A DNA stretch of 13,300 nucleotides from Flavobacteriaceae bacterium (GTDB lineage Bacteria; Bacteroidota; Bacteroidia; Flavobacteriales; Flavobacteriaceae): positions 1 to 13,300 of the forward strand of contig JAGKWW010000066.1 in assembly GCA_021151665.1 (NCBI GenBank), written 5' to 3'. Positions 6,185-13,300 of this stretch are shown here, piece after piece (position 1 is the stretch's first letter; the number at the start of each line of letters is the position of its first letter). Position numbers and translations under genes: made by a program. The notes below the pieces were generated by a model that saw nothing but the letters and a program-made list of their open reading frames with translations, searched no databases and had not been told where the DNA came from.

Positions 6185-9136
6185 TTATTCAACAGACTCG
6201 TTATGTTGCTTTTCGATAGCCTCGCGGTCTTTTTTCGACATAGAGTCTACAAGTACGGGCGTAGCGATGAAAAGTGACGAATACGTACCCACAACGATAC
6301 CCACAAGCATCGCGAATATGAAACCGCGGATAGACTCACCACCGAAGATGAACATGATAAGCAACACGATGATCATGGTTAGCGACGTGTTGATCGTCCT
6401 TGACATGGTGGTGTTGATTGATTTGTTAACGATCTGGTGGAAGTTACCTTTGGTTTTACCGGCAATATACTCGCGCACCCTGTCAAACACGATTACTGTA
6501 TCATTCATAGAGTAACCGATTACCGTAAGGATAGCCGCGATAAAGTGCTGGTCCATTTCCATGTGGAAAGGCATGATCTTGTAGCAAAGTGAGTAGATAC
6601 CAAGTACAAAGATAACGTCGTGCGCCACAGCAGCGATTGCACCAAGGCTGTACTGCCACCTCCTGAACGAGATCATCAGGTAGATGAATACGATCGCCAT
6701 AGATCCAAGAACCGCCCAGTATGAGTTGGTCTTGATATCATCTGCTACTGTAGGCCCTACTTTAGATGCCTGAAGCACACCAAGCGTTTTGCCTTCGTGA
6801 GTATTTACAAACTCATCATAAGTCATATCTTTTGAGTAATATTTCTTAAGTGCGTCGTATAGTTTCTTGTTTACTTCCTGATCCGCTTCAACACCGTGCT
6901 CAGCCACCTTATATTTGGTTGTAATCCTGAGTTGGGTTGCATTACCGAATACCTTAGCATCAGCGCTTTCAAAAACCTCAGGCTTAGAAAGGTCTTCTTT
7001 CACCTGATCTACAGAAACTTCTTTGTCAAATTTAACCTGGAAGGTACGTCCACCCACGAAATCTACACCCTGGTCAAGGCCATTGATGAAGAATATCGAC
7101 ACAAGGCTCACAATTGTCACTGTCGCAGAGAAGATATAGGTAAACTTCTTAGCACCGAGGAAATCGAAGTGGAAGTTAGTAAACCAGTTTTTAGACATTG
7201 GTGTTACAAAGGTAAGTTTGTCACCCCTGCGCACGCTCCAGTCAAGCATCAGCCTTGTAATAAAGATAGAAGTAAACAATGAAGTAAAGATACCTATCAA
7301 TAGTGTAGTGGCGAAACCTTTAACCGGGCCCGTACCAAAAGTAAGAAGTACAAGGCCTGTAAGTACGTGGGTTACGTTAGCATCGGTAATAGATGACATC
7401 GCACCCCTCCAGCTAAATGAGGTACTCACTGCTTCTTCAAGCGACTTGCCCGAACGAAGCTCTTCTTTTGCCCGCTCGTATATAATAATGTTAGCATCTA
7501 CTGCTGTACCCATGGTAAGCACGATACCCGCAATACCCGGGAGGGTAAGCACCGCGCCAAGACTGGCAAGGATACCAAACAGGAACAGAAGGTTCACCGC
7601 AAGGGCAACGTTGGCATACCAGCCTGATTTGCCATAGTAAACGATCATCCATAGTGATACGATAAGAAGGCCTACGATAGATGACATGATACCATTATCG
7701 ATAGCTTCCTGGCCCAGTGACGGACCTACCACTTCAGATTGTACGATATCGGCAGAAGCAGGAAGTTTACCTGCCCTTAGTACGTTGGCTAAGTCTTTAG
7801 TTTCAGATACGTCAAAAGACCCTGAAATTTGCGAACGGCCACCGGCAATAGCACCTGTAGATACGCCAGGTGCAGAATACACCACGTTGTCAAGAACAAT
7901 AGCAATAAAGCCTTGTGTGCTGAATGCTTTTCCTGTCATCTCCTCCCATATCTGGGCACCTTTGCTGTTCATCTGCATTTCTACCGACGGCTTACCCATC
8001 TGGTCGAAAGCATCGTTTGCCCCGGTGATTACATTTCCGCCAAGCGGCGCGATGTTCTCACGGTTTCCTTTCAGTGCATATAGTTCAAGCACGCCCGGAG
8101 ACTGCTTTACATTTTCTTTACCCCACGCAAAACGTGCATAGCGAAGATCGCCATTAAGCAATGAGCGGATATCTGTCCTTTGCAGCCAGCTGTTGATTTT
8201 AGCTGTATCTTTTACTGCAGCCATACCAATGATCGGGCCTGACTGTCCGGGCATCAACCTTTCGAAAAGTGGGTTAGCACCTTTCTTTGGAGCGGCAGAA
8301 TCTTTATCTGTTAGAAGAGAGTCGATACCTTTTTTAGGAGCTTCCTCTTTTACGGCAACATCGTTCTTCTCGGTTTTCTTTAGGGTTTCGTTCGCCGCCA
8401 TAAGGAAGTTCTGAAGGTCGCTTACTTTATAAGCCTCCCAGAATTCAAGCTGCGCCGTGCTCTGAAGCAGTTTCTTTACACGGTCGATATCTTTTGCGCC
8501 CGGAAGCTCGATAAGGATACGCCCCGATTCACCAAGCCTTTGAATGTTTGGCTGAACTACACCGAATTTATCGATACGTTTAGAAAGTACGCCAAAGGCA
8601 CTATCTATAGACTCGCTTACTTTTTTGCGAAGAACGGCTTTAACCTGGTCGTCGGTCATTTTTGTATTTACATCGTCGCCCATCACCCTGTTAGTAAAAA
8701 GCTCCGGCGATGCAAGTTTAGTACTGCCTTTAGACACATTATCGAACGCGATAAAAAATGCATCAAGATAATCCTGGTTACCCTGCCTGTCTTTGGTCGC
8801 TTTGTCCAGCGCCTGGTTAAGAACCGGGTTTTTAGAATTGTTGGCAAGGCCTTTGATGATATCTTTTACAGATATCTCGAGTATCACGTTGATACCGCCC
8901 TCAAGGTCAAGCCCCTTATTAATTTGTTTATCCCTTACTTCGTTGTAAGTATAACCCAGGAAAACTTTTTGCTTGCCTACAGAATCAAGATAAGATAATT
9001 CTTTTTGCGAATCGCCCTTGGCAAATGCCCTGGCATCTTTCTCGATACTATTGGAAACAAAGGTGAAGGATAGCTGGTAGATACTTACCAACGCAAAAAT
9101 AATTGCGAAAAATTTAATGAGTCCCTTATTCTGCAT
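6185..9136 (-). CDS. secDF: Fused protein translocase subunit SecDF
   Basis: SecDF is the proton-driven accessory part of the Sec translocon that pulls exported proteins through on the periplasmic side. This 983-residue protein joins SecD and SecF in one chain, the usual arrangement in Bacteroidota. The SecD half has an N-terminal helix (about 5-27), DLEGGINVILE from Asp77, a large periplasmic domain, and a five-helix block with GTAVDANIIIYERAKEE (Asp547). The SecF half starts near 640, with GVDFVGG around Asp692, and has GYSMNDTVIVFDRVREY with Asp879, the counterpart of Asp547. These acidic residues fit the proton-relay positions of the family. A charged low-complexity insert at about 250-297 (Lys/Glu/Ala-rich) interrupts the periplasmic domain. 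ATG 9136 lies about 36 nt after the predicted transcription start, and terminators bound the gene on both sides, so it looks monocistronic. Confidence 0.97.
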   Translation of the reverse strand: MQNKGLIKFFAIIFALVSIYQLSFTFVSNSIEKDARAFAKGDSQKELSYLDSVGKQKVFLGYTYNEVRDKQINKGLDLEGGINVILEISVKDIIKGLANNSKNPVLNQALDKATKDRQGNQDYLDAFFIAFDNVSKGSTKLASPELFTNRVMGDDVNTKMTDDQVKAVLRKKVSESIDSAFGVLSKRIDKFGVVQPNIQRLGESGRILIELPGAKDIDRVKKLLQSTAQLEFWEAYKVSDLQNFLMAANETLKKTEKNDVAVKEEAPKKGIDSLLTDKDSAAPKKGANPLFERLMPGQSGPIIGMAAVKDTAKINSWLQRTDIRSLLNGDLRYARFAWGKENVKQSPGVLELYALKGNRENIAPLGGNVITGANDAFDQMGKPSVEMQMNSKGAQIWEEMTGKAFSTQGFIAIVLDNVVYSAPGVSTGAIAGGRSQISGSFDVSETKDLANVLRAGKLPASADIVQSEVVGPSLGQEAIDNGIMSSIVGLLIVSLWMIVYYGKSGWYANVALAVNLLFLFGILASLGAVLTLPGIAGIVLTMGTAVDANIIIYERAKEELRSGKSLEEAVSTSFSWRGAMSSITDANVTHVLTGLVLLTFGTGPVKGFATTLLIGIFTSLFTSIFITRLMLDWSVRRGDKLTFVTPMSKNWFTNFHFDFLGAKKFTYIFSATVTIVSLVSIFFINGLDQGVDFVGGRTFQVKFDKEVSVDQVKEDLSKPEVFESADAKVFGNATQLRITTKYKVAEHGVEADQEVNKKLYDALKKYYSKDMTYDEFVNTHEGKTLGVLQASKVGPTVADDIKTNSYWAVLGSMAIVFIYLMISFRRWQYSLGAIAAVAHDVIFVLGIYSLCYKIMPFHMEMDQHFIAAILTVIGYSMNDTVIVFDRVREYIAGKTKGNFHQIVNKSINTTMSRTINTSLTMIIVLLIMFIFGGESIRGFIFAMLVGIVVGTYSSLFIATPVLVDSMSKKDREAIEKQHNESVE

Positions 9137-9177
9137 TAGTACTAAAAATTAATATGTTCCATTTTTTTAAAAACGAG

Positions 9178-9208
9178 CAAATATATAATATACGGTAGGA
9201 TAAACCAA
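9178..9208 (-). promoter_or_regulatory. Probable secDF promoter
   Basis: Read on the - strand: TTG (9208-9206), 20 nt, then TATATTTG (9185-9178), an exact match to TAnnTTTG. It lies between the mdh terminator and the secDF ATG and predicts a leader of about 36 nt. The 14 nt starting at the -7 box are almost identical to those of the gyrB promoter (one difference). Confidence 0.72.
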
Positions 9209-9230
9209 TTTATTTACTAATAATATCCTA

Positions 9231-9257
9231 AAAAAAAGACTGCCGAAAGGCAGCCTT
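9231..9257 (-). terminator. Rho-independent terminator of mdh
   Basis: The core stem CTGCC (9240-9244) pairs with GGCAG (9249-9253) around GAAA. Outer pairs extend the stem past one A/C mismatch. On the - strand the hairpin is followed by at least seven T. It starts about 23 nt after the mdh stop. This is the first clear terminator after gyrB, which suggests that gyrB, the DUF6588-like gene and mdh share a transcript. Confidence 0.85.
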
Positions 9258-9279
9258 CTTCTATATATTGTGAAAAAGC

Positions 9280-10215
9280 TTAGGCAAGTACCGCTTTCAG
9301 GTCGCCGTTCATTGCCCTTACCGCATCGGCACTTTTGGCAAAAAGCGCTTTCTCGGCATCGTTGAGTTTTATATCTACGATCTGCTCAAGGCCGTTCTTA
9401 CCGATTATGCAAGGCACGCCAAGGCAAATATCTTCCTGCCCGTATTCGCCTTCAAGCAGAACAGAGCACGGAATCATTTTTTTCTGGTCGTTCAGGATGC
9501 TGTCTACAAGGTAAGCAACAGACGCTCCCGGTGCATACCATGCAGAGGTGCCAAGAAGGCCTGTAAGCGTAGCGCCGCCAACCATTGTATCGGCTGCAAC
9601 CTTGTCAAGAACATCCTGCGCGAGGAAATCGGACACGGGGCTTCCGTTGTAAGAAGCAAGCCTGGTTAGCGGTATCATAGTCGTATCGCCATGGCCGCCT
9701 ATTACCATTCCCTGAACATCGTTGGACGGCTTATCAAGGGCTTTTGAAAGGTAGTATTTAAAGCGTGAGCTATCCAGTGCACCACCCATACCAATGATCC
9801 TGTTCTTTGGAAGGCCGGTAGCTTTCAGGGTAAGGTACGTCATGGTATCCATTGGGTTAGAAACCACCACAATGATAGCCTCAGGAGAATGTTTCAGTAC
9901 ATTTTCGGCAACCGATTTTACGATACCGGCATTGATACCGATAAGCTCCTCGCGGGTCATACCCGGCTTCCTTGGTATGCCTGAAGTGATCACTACCACA
10001 TCGCTGTTAGCCGTTTTGGCATAGTCATTAGTACTTCCCGAAACGCGTGTATTAAAACCTGTTGTGGTAGCACACTGCATGATATCCATCGCTTTGCCTT
10101 CGGCAAAACCTTCTTTAATATCCAGCAACACTACTTCGCTGGCAATACCCCTGTAAGAGATTACATCGGCACACGTAGCGCCAACATTACCGGCGCCTAC
10201 TATAGTAACTTTCAT
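9280..10215 (-). CDS. mdh: Malate dehydrogenase (NAD-dependent, LDH-like type)
   Basis: Mdh interconverts malate and oxaloacetate with NAD in the TCA cycle (cytoplasm). The 311-residue protein belongs to the LDH-like malate dehydrogenases. The dinucleotide-binding loop GAGNVG is at 7-12, with Asp32 at the end of the second strand, favouring NAD over NADP. Substrate-site residues are Arg81 and Arg87 in the mobile loop (GIPRKPGMTRE), Asn119 in VSNPMD, and Arg150. The catalytic pair is Asp147 and His174 (GGHGDTTMIP). Arg81 is the residue that marks malate rather than lactate dehydrogenases. ATG 10215 begins directly before the first beta strand. The gene lies 31 nt after the DUF6588-like gene with no terminator between them, so it is probably transcribed from the gyrB promoter, perhaps with an internal promoter. 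A terminator follows it. Confidence 0.97.
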   Translation of the reverse strand: MKVTIVGAGNVGATCADVISYRGIASEVVLLDIKEGFAEGKAMDIMQCATTTGFNTRVSGSTNDYAKTANSDVVVITSGIPRKPGMTREELIGINAGIVKSVAENVLKHSPEAIIVVVSNPMDTMTYLTLKATGLPKNRIIGMGGALDSSRFKYYLSKALDKPSNDVQGMVIGGHGDTTMIPLTRLASYNGSPVSDFLAQDVLDKVAADTMVGGATLTGLLGTSAWYAPGASVAYLVDSILNDQKKMIPCSVLLEGEYGQEDICLGVPCIIGKNGLEQIVDIKLNDAEKALFAKSADAVRAMNGDLKAVLA

Positions 10216-10246
10216 ATCTGATTGTATTTGGAAATAAGTTAATTTT

Positions 10247-11257
10247 TTAAAATAAATAGTGCAATGACAGATTTGTGTTTACAAATTTACCAAAAGCGAG
10301 GATAGATTGTACATTAAATTTGCCGATTTTGTAAGCAGCGGAAACTTCCCCGATATAATTTACCCTTGTCTTATATATCTCTTCGAGGCGCTTATTAAGC
10401 ACATCCTGTAATGGCAGTATATCTTCTACCGAGCCGCGCTCTCCCGATACCCTATATTCTATATTACTGGTATTGACTATAAAGCCGCCCATCAGCTCAA
10501 AATTGCCCCACGCTTTAGCTCCGTTCATCTGAAACTGCCACGTATCTACAAGGCCGTTTATGGCATCAATACCCAACGTACCATAATCCGTCTGGACATT
10601 CAGGAATTCAACATTCACATCTTCCTTAGAATAGGCAGCAAGTACCGAAAGGCTGAAGTTCTTTTCCTCCAGCTTCTTAAAATACTGGCTGATGTTGTGC
10701 TTTAGGCCAACACCATACACCTGATAGTTACTGCGCTTCAGCTGTACTTTCGGAGAATATTTTGCAATGATTTCCGTACCATACCATAGCGCTATCGAAC
10801 CCTGAAGGTAAGGGTATGCCACCACATCGCGGTTAATGCCCTGTGGTGTTTTAAGGCGGACCTCACTGTCGCCTAACTGGCCGGTAAGGTACACCTGGTC
10901 CTTGTTGCCTACTGCGGTTGGAACTGTAGCTGATGTACCATTTTCCAATGAAAAGAATGAAAAGTCGCTATTATTGATAACAAACGTCCGGTCACGGTTA
11001 GGTGTAAAAAAGATATTGGTATGCACCCCGATGGCTACATCCCAGAGATCCCTTTTTTTCGGTGTGGTAACCCATCCTGATGATGCCTGGTATATCGCGG
11101 CATCGGTAGCAGGAGTTATGTACTTATCAGAATAAAACAGGGCATCGTCTATCAGATGCCCCATTTGTGTTAATACCTCAGATGTAGATTGCGCAGCTAC
11201 CGTACCCCCACACAGGAGGGCAAGAGCCGTAGCGATCTTTATAAAGCGCTTATGCAT
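10247..11257 (-). CDS. Exported outer-membrane-like protein, probable DUF6588 family
   Basis: This 336-residue protein begins with a clear Sec signal peptide: MHKR, a hydrophobic core IATALALLCGG and a likely cleavage after TVAAQ (about residue 22-23). The rest is rich in alternating polar and aromatic residues, with repeated short strands (for example YLQGSIALWYG, VYGVGLKHNI, FSLSVLAAYSK, FELMGGFIVNTS). It ends in SLHYLF with a terminal Phe, as is usual for outer-membrane beta barrels. I believe it belongs to DUF6588, a Bacteroidota family of unknown function, but this is from memory. I chose ATG 11257, as it puts the signal peptide at the N-terminus; upstream starts up to 11317 lie inside gyrB and add 20 basic residues. 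The start overlaps the gyrB stop by 8 nt, which suggests translational coupling. mdh follows after 31 nt. Confidence 0.85.
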   Translation of the reverse strand: MHKRFIKIATALALLCGGTVAAQSTSEVLTQMGHLIDDALFYSDKYITPATDAAIYQASSGWVTTPKKRDLWDVAIGVHTNIFFTPNRDRTFVINNSDFSFFSLENGTSATVPTAVGNKDQVYLTGQLGDSEVRLKTPQGINRDVVAYPYLQGSIALWYGTEIIAKYSPKVQLKRSNYQVYGVGLKHNISQYFKKLEEKNFSLSVLAAYSKEDVNVEFLNVQTDYGTLGIDAINGLVDTWQFQMNGAKAWGNFELMGGFIVNTSNIEYRVSGERGSVEDILPLQDVLNKRLEEIYKTRVNYIGEVSAAYKIGKFNVQSILAFGKFVNTNLSLHYLF

Positions 11258-13190
11258 CAATTTTTGCGTAAGCAGCATTTTTCTCAATAAACTCCCTGCG
11301 CGGCGGAACCTCATCACCCATCAGCATAGAGAATATCCTGTCGGCTTCGGCAAGGCTGTCGATGCTTACCTGGCGCAGCGTGCGATACTCCGGGTCAAGC
11401 GTGGTTTCCCACAGCTGCTCGGCGTTCATCTCGCCCAGACCTTTATAACGCTGAATGGTAGTACCGCTGCCCATGCGCTCGCTTATCTGGTCGCGCTGCA
11501 GGTCGTTCCATGCATATTCTTTTTTGTTTCCTTTTTTCACGAGGTATAATGGCGGTGTCGCTATATATACGTGTCCGTTTTCTATCAGCTCTTTCATAAA
11601 GCGGAAGAAGAACGTAAGGATAAGCGTAGAGATGTGGCTGCCGTCAACGTCGGCATCACACATAATCACTACTTTATGATAGCGCAGTTTCTCAAGGTTC
11701 AATGCTTTGCTGTCTTCGGCGGTACCAATGGTAACACCCAAAGCCGTAAAGATATTCTTGATCTCTTCGTTTTCAAACACTTTATGGTGCATGGCTTTTT
11801 CCACATTCAGGATCTTACCCCTTAACGGAAGTATCGCCTGGAAACCACGGTCGCGCCCCTGCTTGGCCGTACCTCCTGCAGAGTCACCCTCTACAAGGAA
11901 TATCTCGCACTTGGCCGGATCCTGCTCAGAGCAGTCGCTTAGCTTACCCGGAAGTCCGCCGCCGCCCATTACGGTTTTGCGCTGTACCATCTCACGGGCT
12001 TTTTTTGCCGCATGGCGTGCCTGTGCCGCAAGGATCACTTTCTGCACGATCGTGCGCGCATCGTTAGGGTTCTCCTCGAGATAGTTTTCCAGCATTTCGC
12101 TCACGGCCTGGCTCACGGGAGCCACTACCTCGCGGTTGCCCAGCTTGGTTTTGGTCTGCCCCTCAAACTGAGGCTCCTGTACTTTAACTGAGATAATTGC
12201 GGTAAGCCCCTCGCGGAAGTCATCACCCGAAATCTCGAACTTCAGCTTATCCAGAAGGCCGGAATTATCGGCATACTTTTTAAGCGTATTGGTAAGCCCG
12301 CGGCGGAAGCCCGACAAATGCGTACCTCCCTCGTGGGTATTGATGTTATTTACATAAGAGAAGATGTTCTCGGTATAGCTTGTATTGTAGATCAGCGCTA
12401 CTTCCACCGGCACCTCGCCTTTATCTGTTTCCATCGAAATCACGCTGGCAATAATGGGCTCACGATTGCCATCAAGGAACTTAACAAATTCCTTAAGGCC
12501 TTCCTGCGAATGGAAGGTCTCTGAAACGAACTCTCCATCATCTTTCTTCTCCCTTTTATCAACCAGTGTAATGGTAATACCTTTATTCAGGAACGAAAGC
12601 TCCCGCATACGTGCCGCAAGAGTGTCGTAAGAATACTCAGTCGTCTGGGTAAAGATGGTCGTATCCGGCTTAAATGTTACCGTTGTACCCCTCTTTTCGG
12701 TAGTACCGATTTGCTTTACAGGATACATCGGTTTACCGCGCTCATACTCCTGTTCATACACTTTTCCGTCACGAAAAACAGTAGCTCTCAGGTGGTCGGA
12801 TAGTGCATTTACGCAGGAAACCCCTACACCGTGCAAACCACCCGAAACCTTATACGAATCTTTATCGAATTTACCACCGGCACCAATCTTGGTCATTACC
12901 ACCTCAAGCGCCGAAACGCCTTCTTTTTTGTGGAGGTCTACCGGGATGCCGCGGCCATTATCTTCAACCGTAACCGAATTGTCTTCATTAATGGAAACAA
13001 AAATAGTATCACAATGACCGGCAAGCGCTTCATCTATCGAGTTATCAACAACCTCATACACAAGGTGGTGAAGCCCGCGTGTACCCACATCGCCAATATA
13101 CATAGAAGGGCGCATCCTTACGTGCTCCATTCCTTCAAGTGCCTGGATACTGTCAGCCGAATAATTGTTTTTCTTTATTTCTTCGCTCAT
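11250..13190 (-). CDS. gyrB: DNA gyrase subunit B
   Basis: GyrB is the ATPase subunit of DNA gyrase, which introduces negative supercoils together with GyrA. The 646-residue protein has the GHKL ATPase domain with Glu46 (catalytic, in EVVDNSIDE), Asn50 and Asp77 (DNGRGIP) and the glycine-rich GGLHGVGVSCVNALS lid. The transducer domain and PQFEGQTKTKLGN block follow. The TOPRIM domain has EGDSAGG from Glu434 and the metal-binding DADVD (Asp512, 514, 516), then RYKGLGEMN and the C-terminal DEVPPRREFIE. It lacks the roughly 160-residue insertion of the E. coli protein, as is normal for this phylum. I chose ATG 13190 because the family begins MSEEIKKN; an ATG at 13229 would lie inside the promoter -7 box. 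ParE is excluded by family details only, so GyrB is the better name. The next gene overlaps its stop by 8 nt. Confidence 0.96.
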   Translation of the reverse strand: MSEEIKKNNYSADSIQALEGMEHVRMRPSMYIGDVGTRGLHHLVYEVVDNSIDEALAGHCDTIFVSINEDNSVTVEDNGRGIPVDLHKKEGVSALEVVMTKIGAGGKFDKDSYKVSGGLHGVGVSCVNALSDHLRATVFRDGKVYEQEYERGKPMYPVKQIGTTEKRGTTVTFKPDTTIFTQTTEYSYDTLAARMRELSFLNKGITITLVDKREKKDDGEFVSETFHSQEGLKEFVKFLDGNREPIIASVISMETDKGEVPVEVALIYNTSYTENIFSYVNNINTHEGGTHLSGFRRGLTNTLKKYADNSGLLDKLKFEISGDDFREGLTAIISVKVQEPQFEGQTKTKLGNREVVAPVSQAVSEMLENYLEENPNDARTIVQKVILAAQARHAAKKAREMVQRKTVMGGGGLPGKLSDCSEQDPAKCEIFLVEGDSAGGTAKQGRDRGFQAILPLRGKILNVEKAMHHKVFENEEIKNIFTALGVTIGTAEDSKALNLEKLRYHKVVIMCDADVDGSHISTLILTFFFRFMKELIENGHVYIATPPLYLVKKGNKKEYAWNDLQRDQISERMGSGTTIQRYKGLGEMNAEQLWETTLDPEYRTLRQVSIDSLAEADRIFSMLMGDEVPPRREFIEKNAAYAKIDA

Positions 13191-13201
13191 AAAAATGCTC
13201 G

Positions 13202-13226
13202 TTAACGAATTTTTAAGTTTAACGAA
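13202..13226 (-). repeat. Tandem 8-bp repeat in the gyrB leader
   Basis: Read on the - strand, TTCGTTAA occurs at 13226-13219 and again at 13209-13202, separated by 9 nt. The first copy starts directly after the -7 box, and the second lies about 11 nt before the ATG, where it is part of a perfect palindrome CGTTAACG (13200-13207). Position suggests a possible operator, but no protein is known to me for it. Confidence 0.5.
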
Positions 13227-13234
13227 CAAATATA
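13227..13234 (-). promoter_or_regulatory. Probable gyrB promoter, -7 element
   Basis: TATATTTG on the - strand is an exact match to the Bacteroidota -7 consensus, about 37 nt before the gyrB ATG. No TTG is found at the usual -33 distance, so the upstream element is weak or divergent. The element is followed by TTCGTT, close to the CTCGTT after the secDF -7 box. Confidence 0.6.
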
Positions 13235-13300
13235 AGGAAGTACAGGGGATTATACTAATTTGACGCTGACTTTAGCACCATAGTTATTAACAATTTATTA

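Noticed and set aside
10282..10289. TAAATTTG on the - strand as an mdh promoter
   Set aside because: It matches TAnnTTTG but has no TTG at the -33 distance and lies in coding sequence. A single match of six fixed bases is easily found by chance in AT-rich DNA, so it is not listed as a feature.
11258..11317. Longer form of the DUF6588-like protein
   Set aside because: It would put 20 basic residues before the signal peptide and lie further inside gyrB. ATG 11257 gives a standard signal peptide.
13191..13229. Longer gyrB from the ATG at 13229
   Set aside because: That ATG overlaps the -7 box, so it would be outside the transcript, and the family starts at MSEEIKKN (13190).
1..13300. A new defence, mobile or biosynthetic system
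   Set aside because: All large open frames are assigned to conserved housekeeping or envelope genes. There are no integrases, transposases, terminal repeats, CRISPR repeats or toxin-antitoxin-like pairs in the window.

Overview
The window looks like a stretch of chromosome from a Flavobacterium-like member of the Bacteroidota. The evidence is a fused SecDF, a 646-residue GyrB without the long insertion of the enterobacterial enzyme, flavobacterial-type FolE, CysS and Lgt, weak or absent Shine-Dalgarno sequences, and several transcription units preceded by the Bacteroidota promoter form TTG-(about 19-20 nt)-TAnnTTTG. No tRNA, rRNA, CRISPR array, insertion sequence or phage gene was seen. Every large open frame is explained by eleven genes, and coding density is high. 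The only non-coding stretches are short: 1-187 (folE leader; no gene recognised in 1-148), 2618-2679, 6025-6184, 9137-9279 and 13191-13300. None exceeds 300 bases.

Left part, + strand (188-3621): folE (GTP cyclohydrolase I), cysS (cysteinyl-tRNA synthetase), yidD (membrane-insertion factor) and lgt (prolipoprotein diacylglyceryl transferase). folE, cysS and yidD are packed closely enough to be one operon. lgt has its own promoter-like sequence in the 62-nt gap before it and ends in a strong hairpin terminator at 3640-3665.

Middle part, - strand (6024 down to 3649): exbB, exbD, tonB and a small DUF2809/VanZ-like membrane protein, with junctions of 0 nt, +4 nt and -1 nt. This is a compact TonB energy-transduction operon. 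It converges on lgt, and the stop codon of the last gene lies inside the loop of the lgt terminator.

Right part, - strand (13190 down to 6185): gyrB, an exported outer-membrane-like protein (probable DUF6588) whose start overlaps the end of gyrB by 8 nt, and mdh (malate dehydrogenase). A terminator follows mdh, then secDF under its own promoter, then a second terminator. The gyrB leader carries a tandem 8-bp repeat, TTCGTTAA, just after the promoter.

Functionally this is a housekeeping region with many envelope genes (YidD, Lgt, ExbBD-TonB, SecDF and the DUF6588-like protein) mixed with folate biosynthesis, translation, DNA topology and the TCA cycle. I found no convincing sign of a new defence, mobile or biosynthetic system. 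The items most worth a second look are the poorly characterised proteins translationally coupled to tonB and gyrB, the lgt/DUF2809 overlap at the terminator, and the repeats in the gyrB leader.
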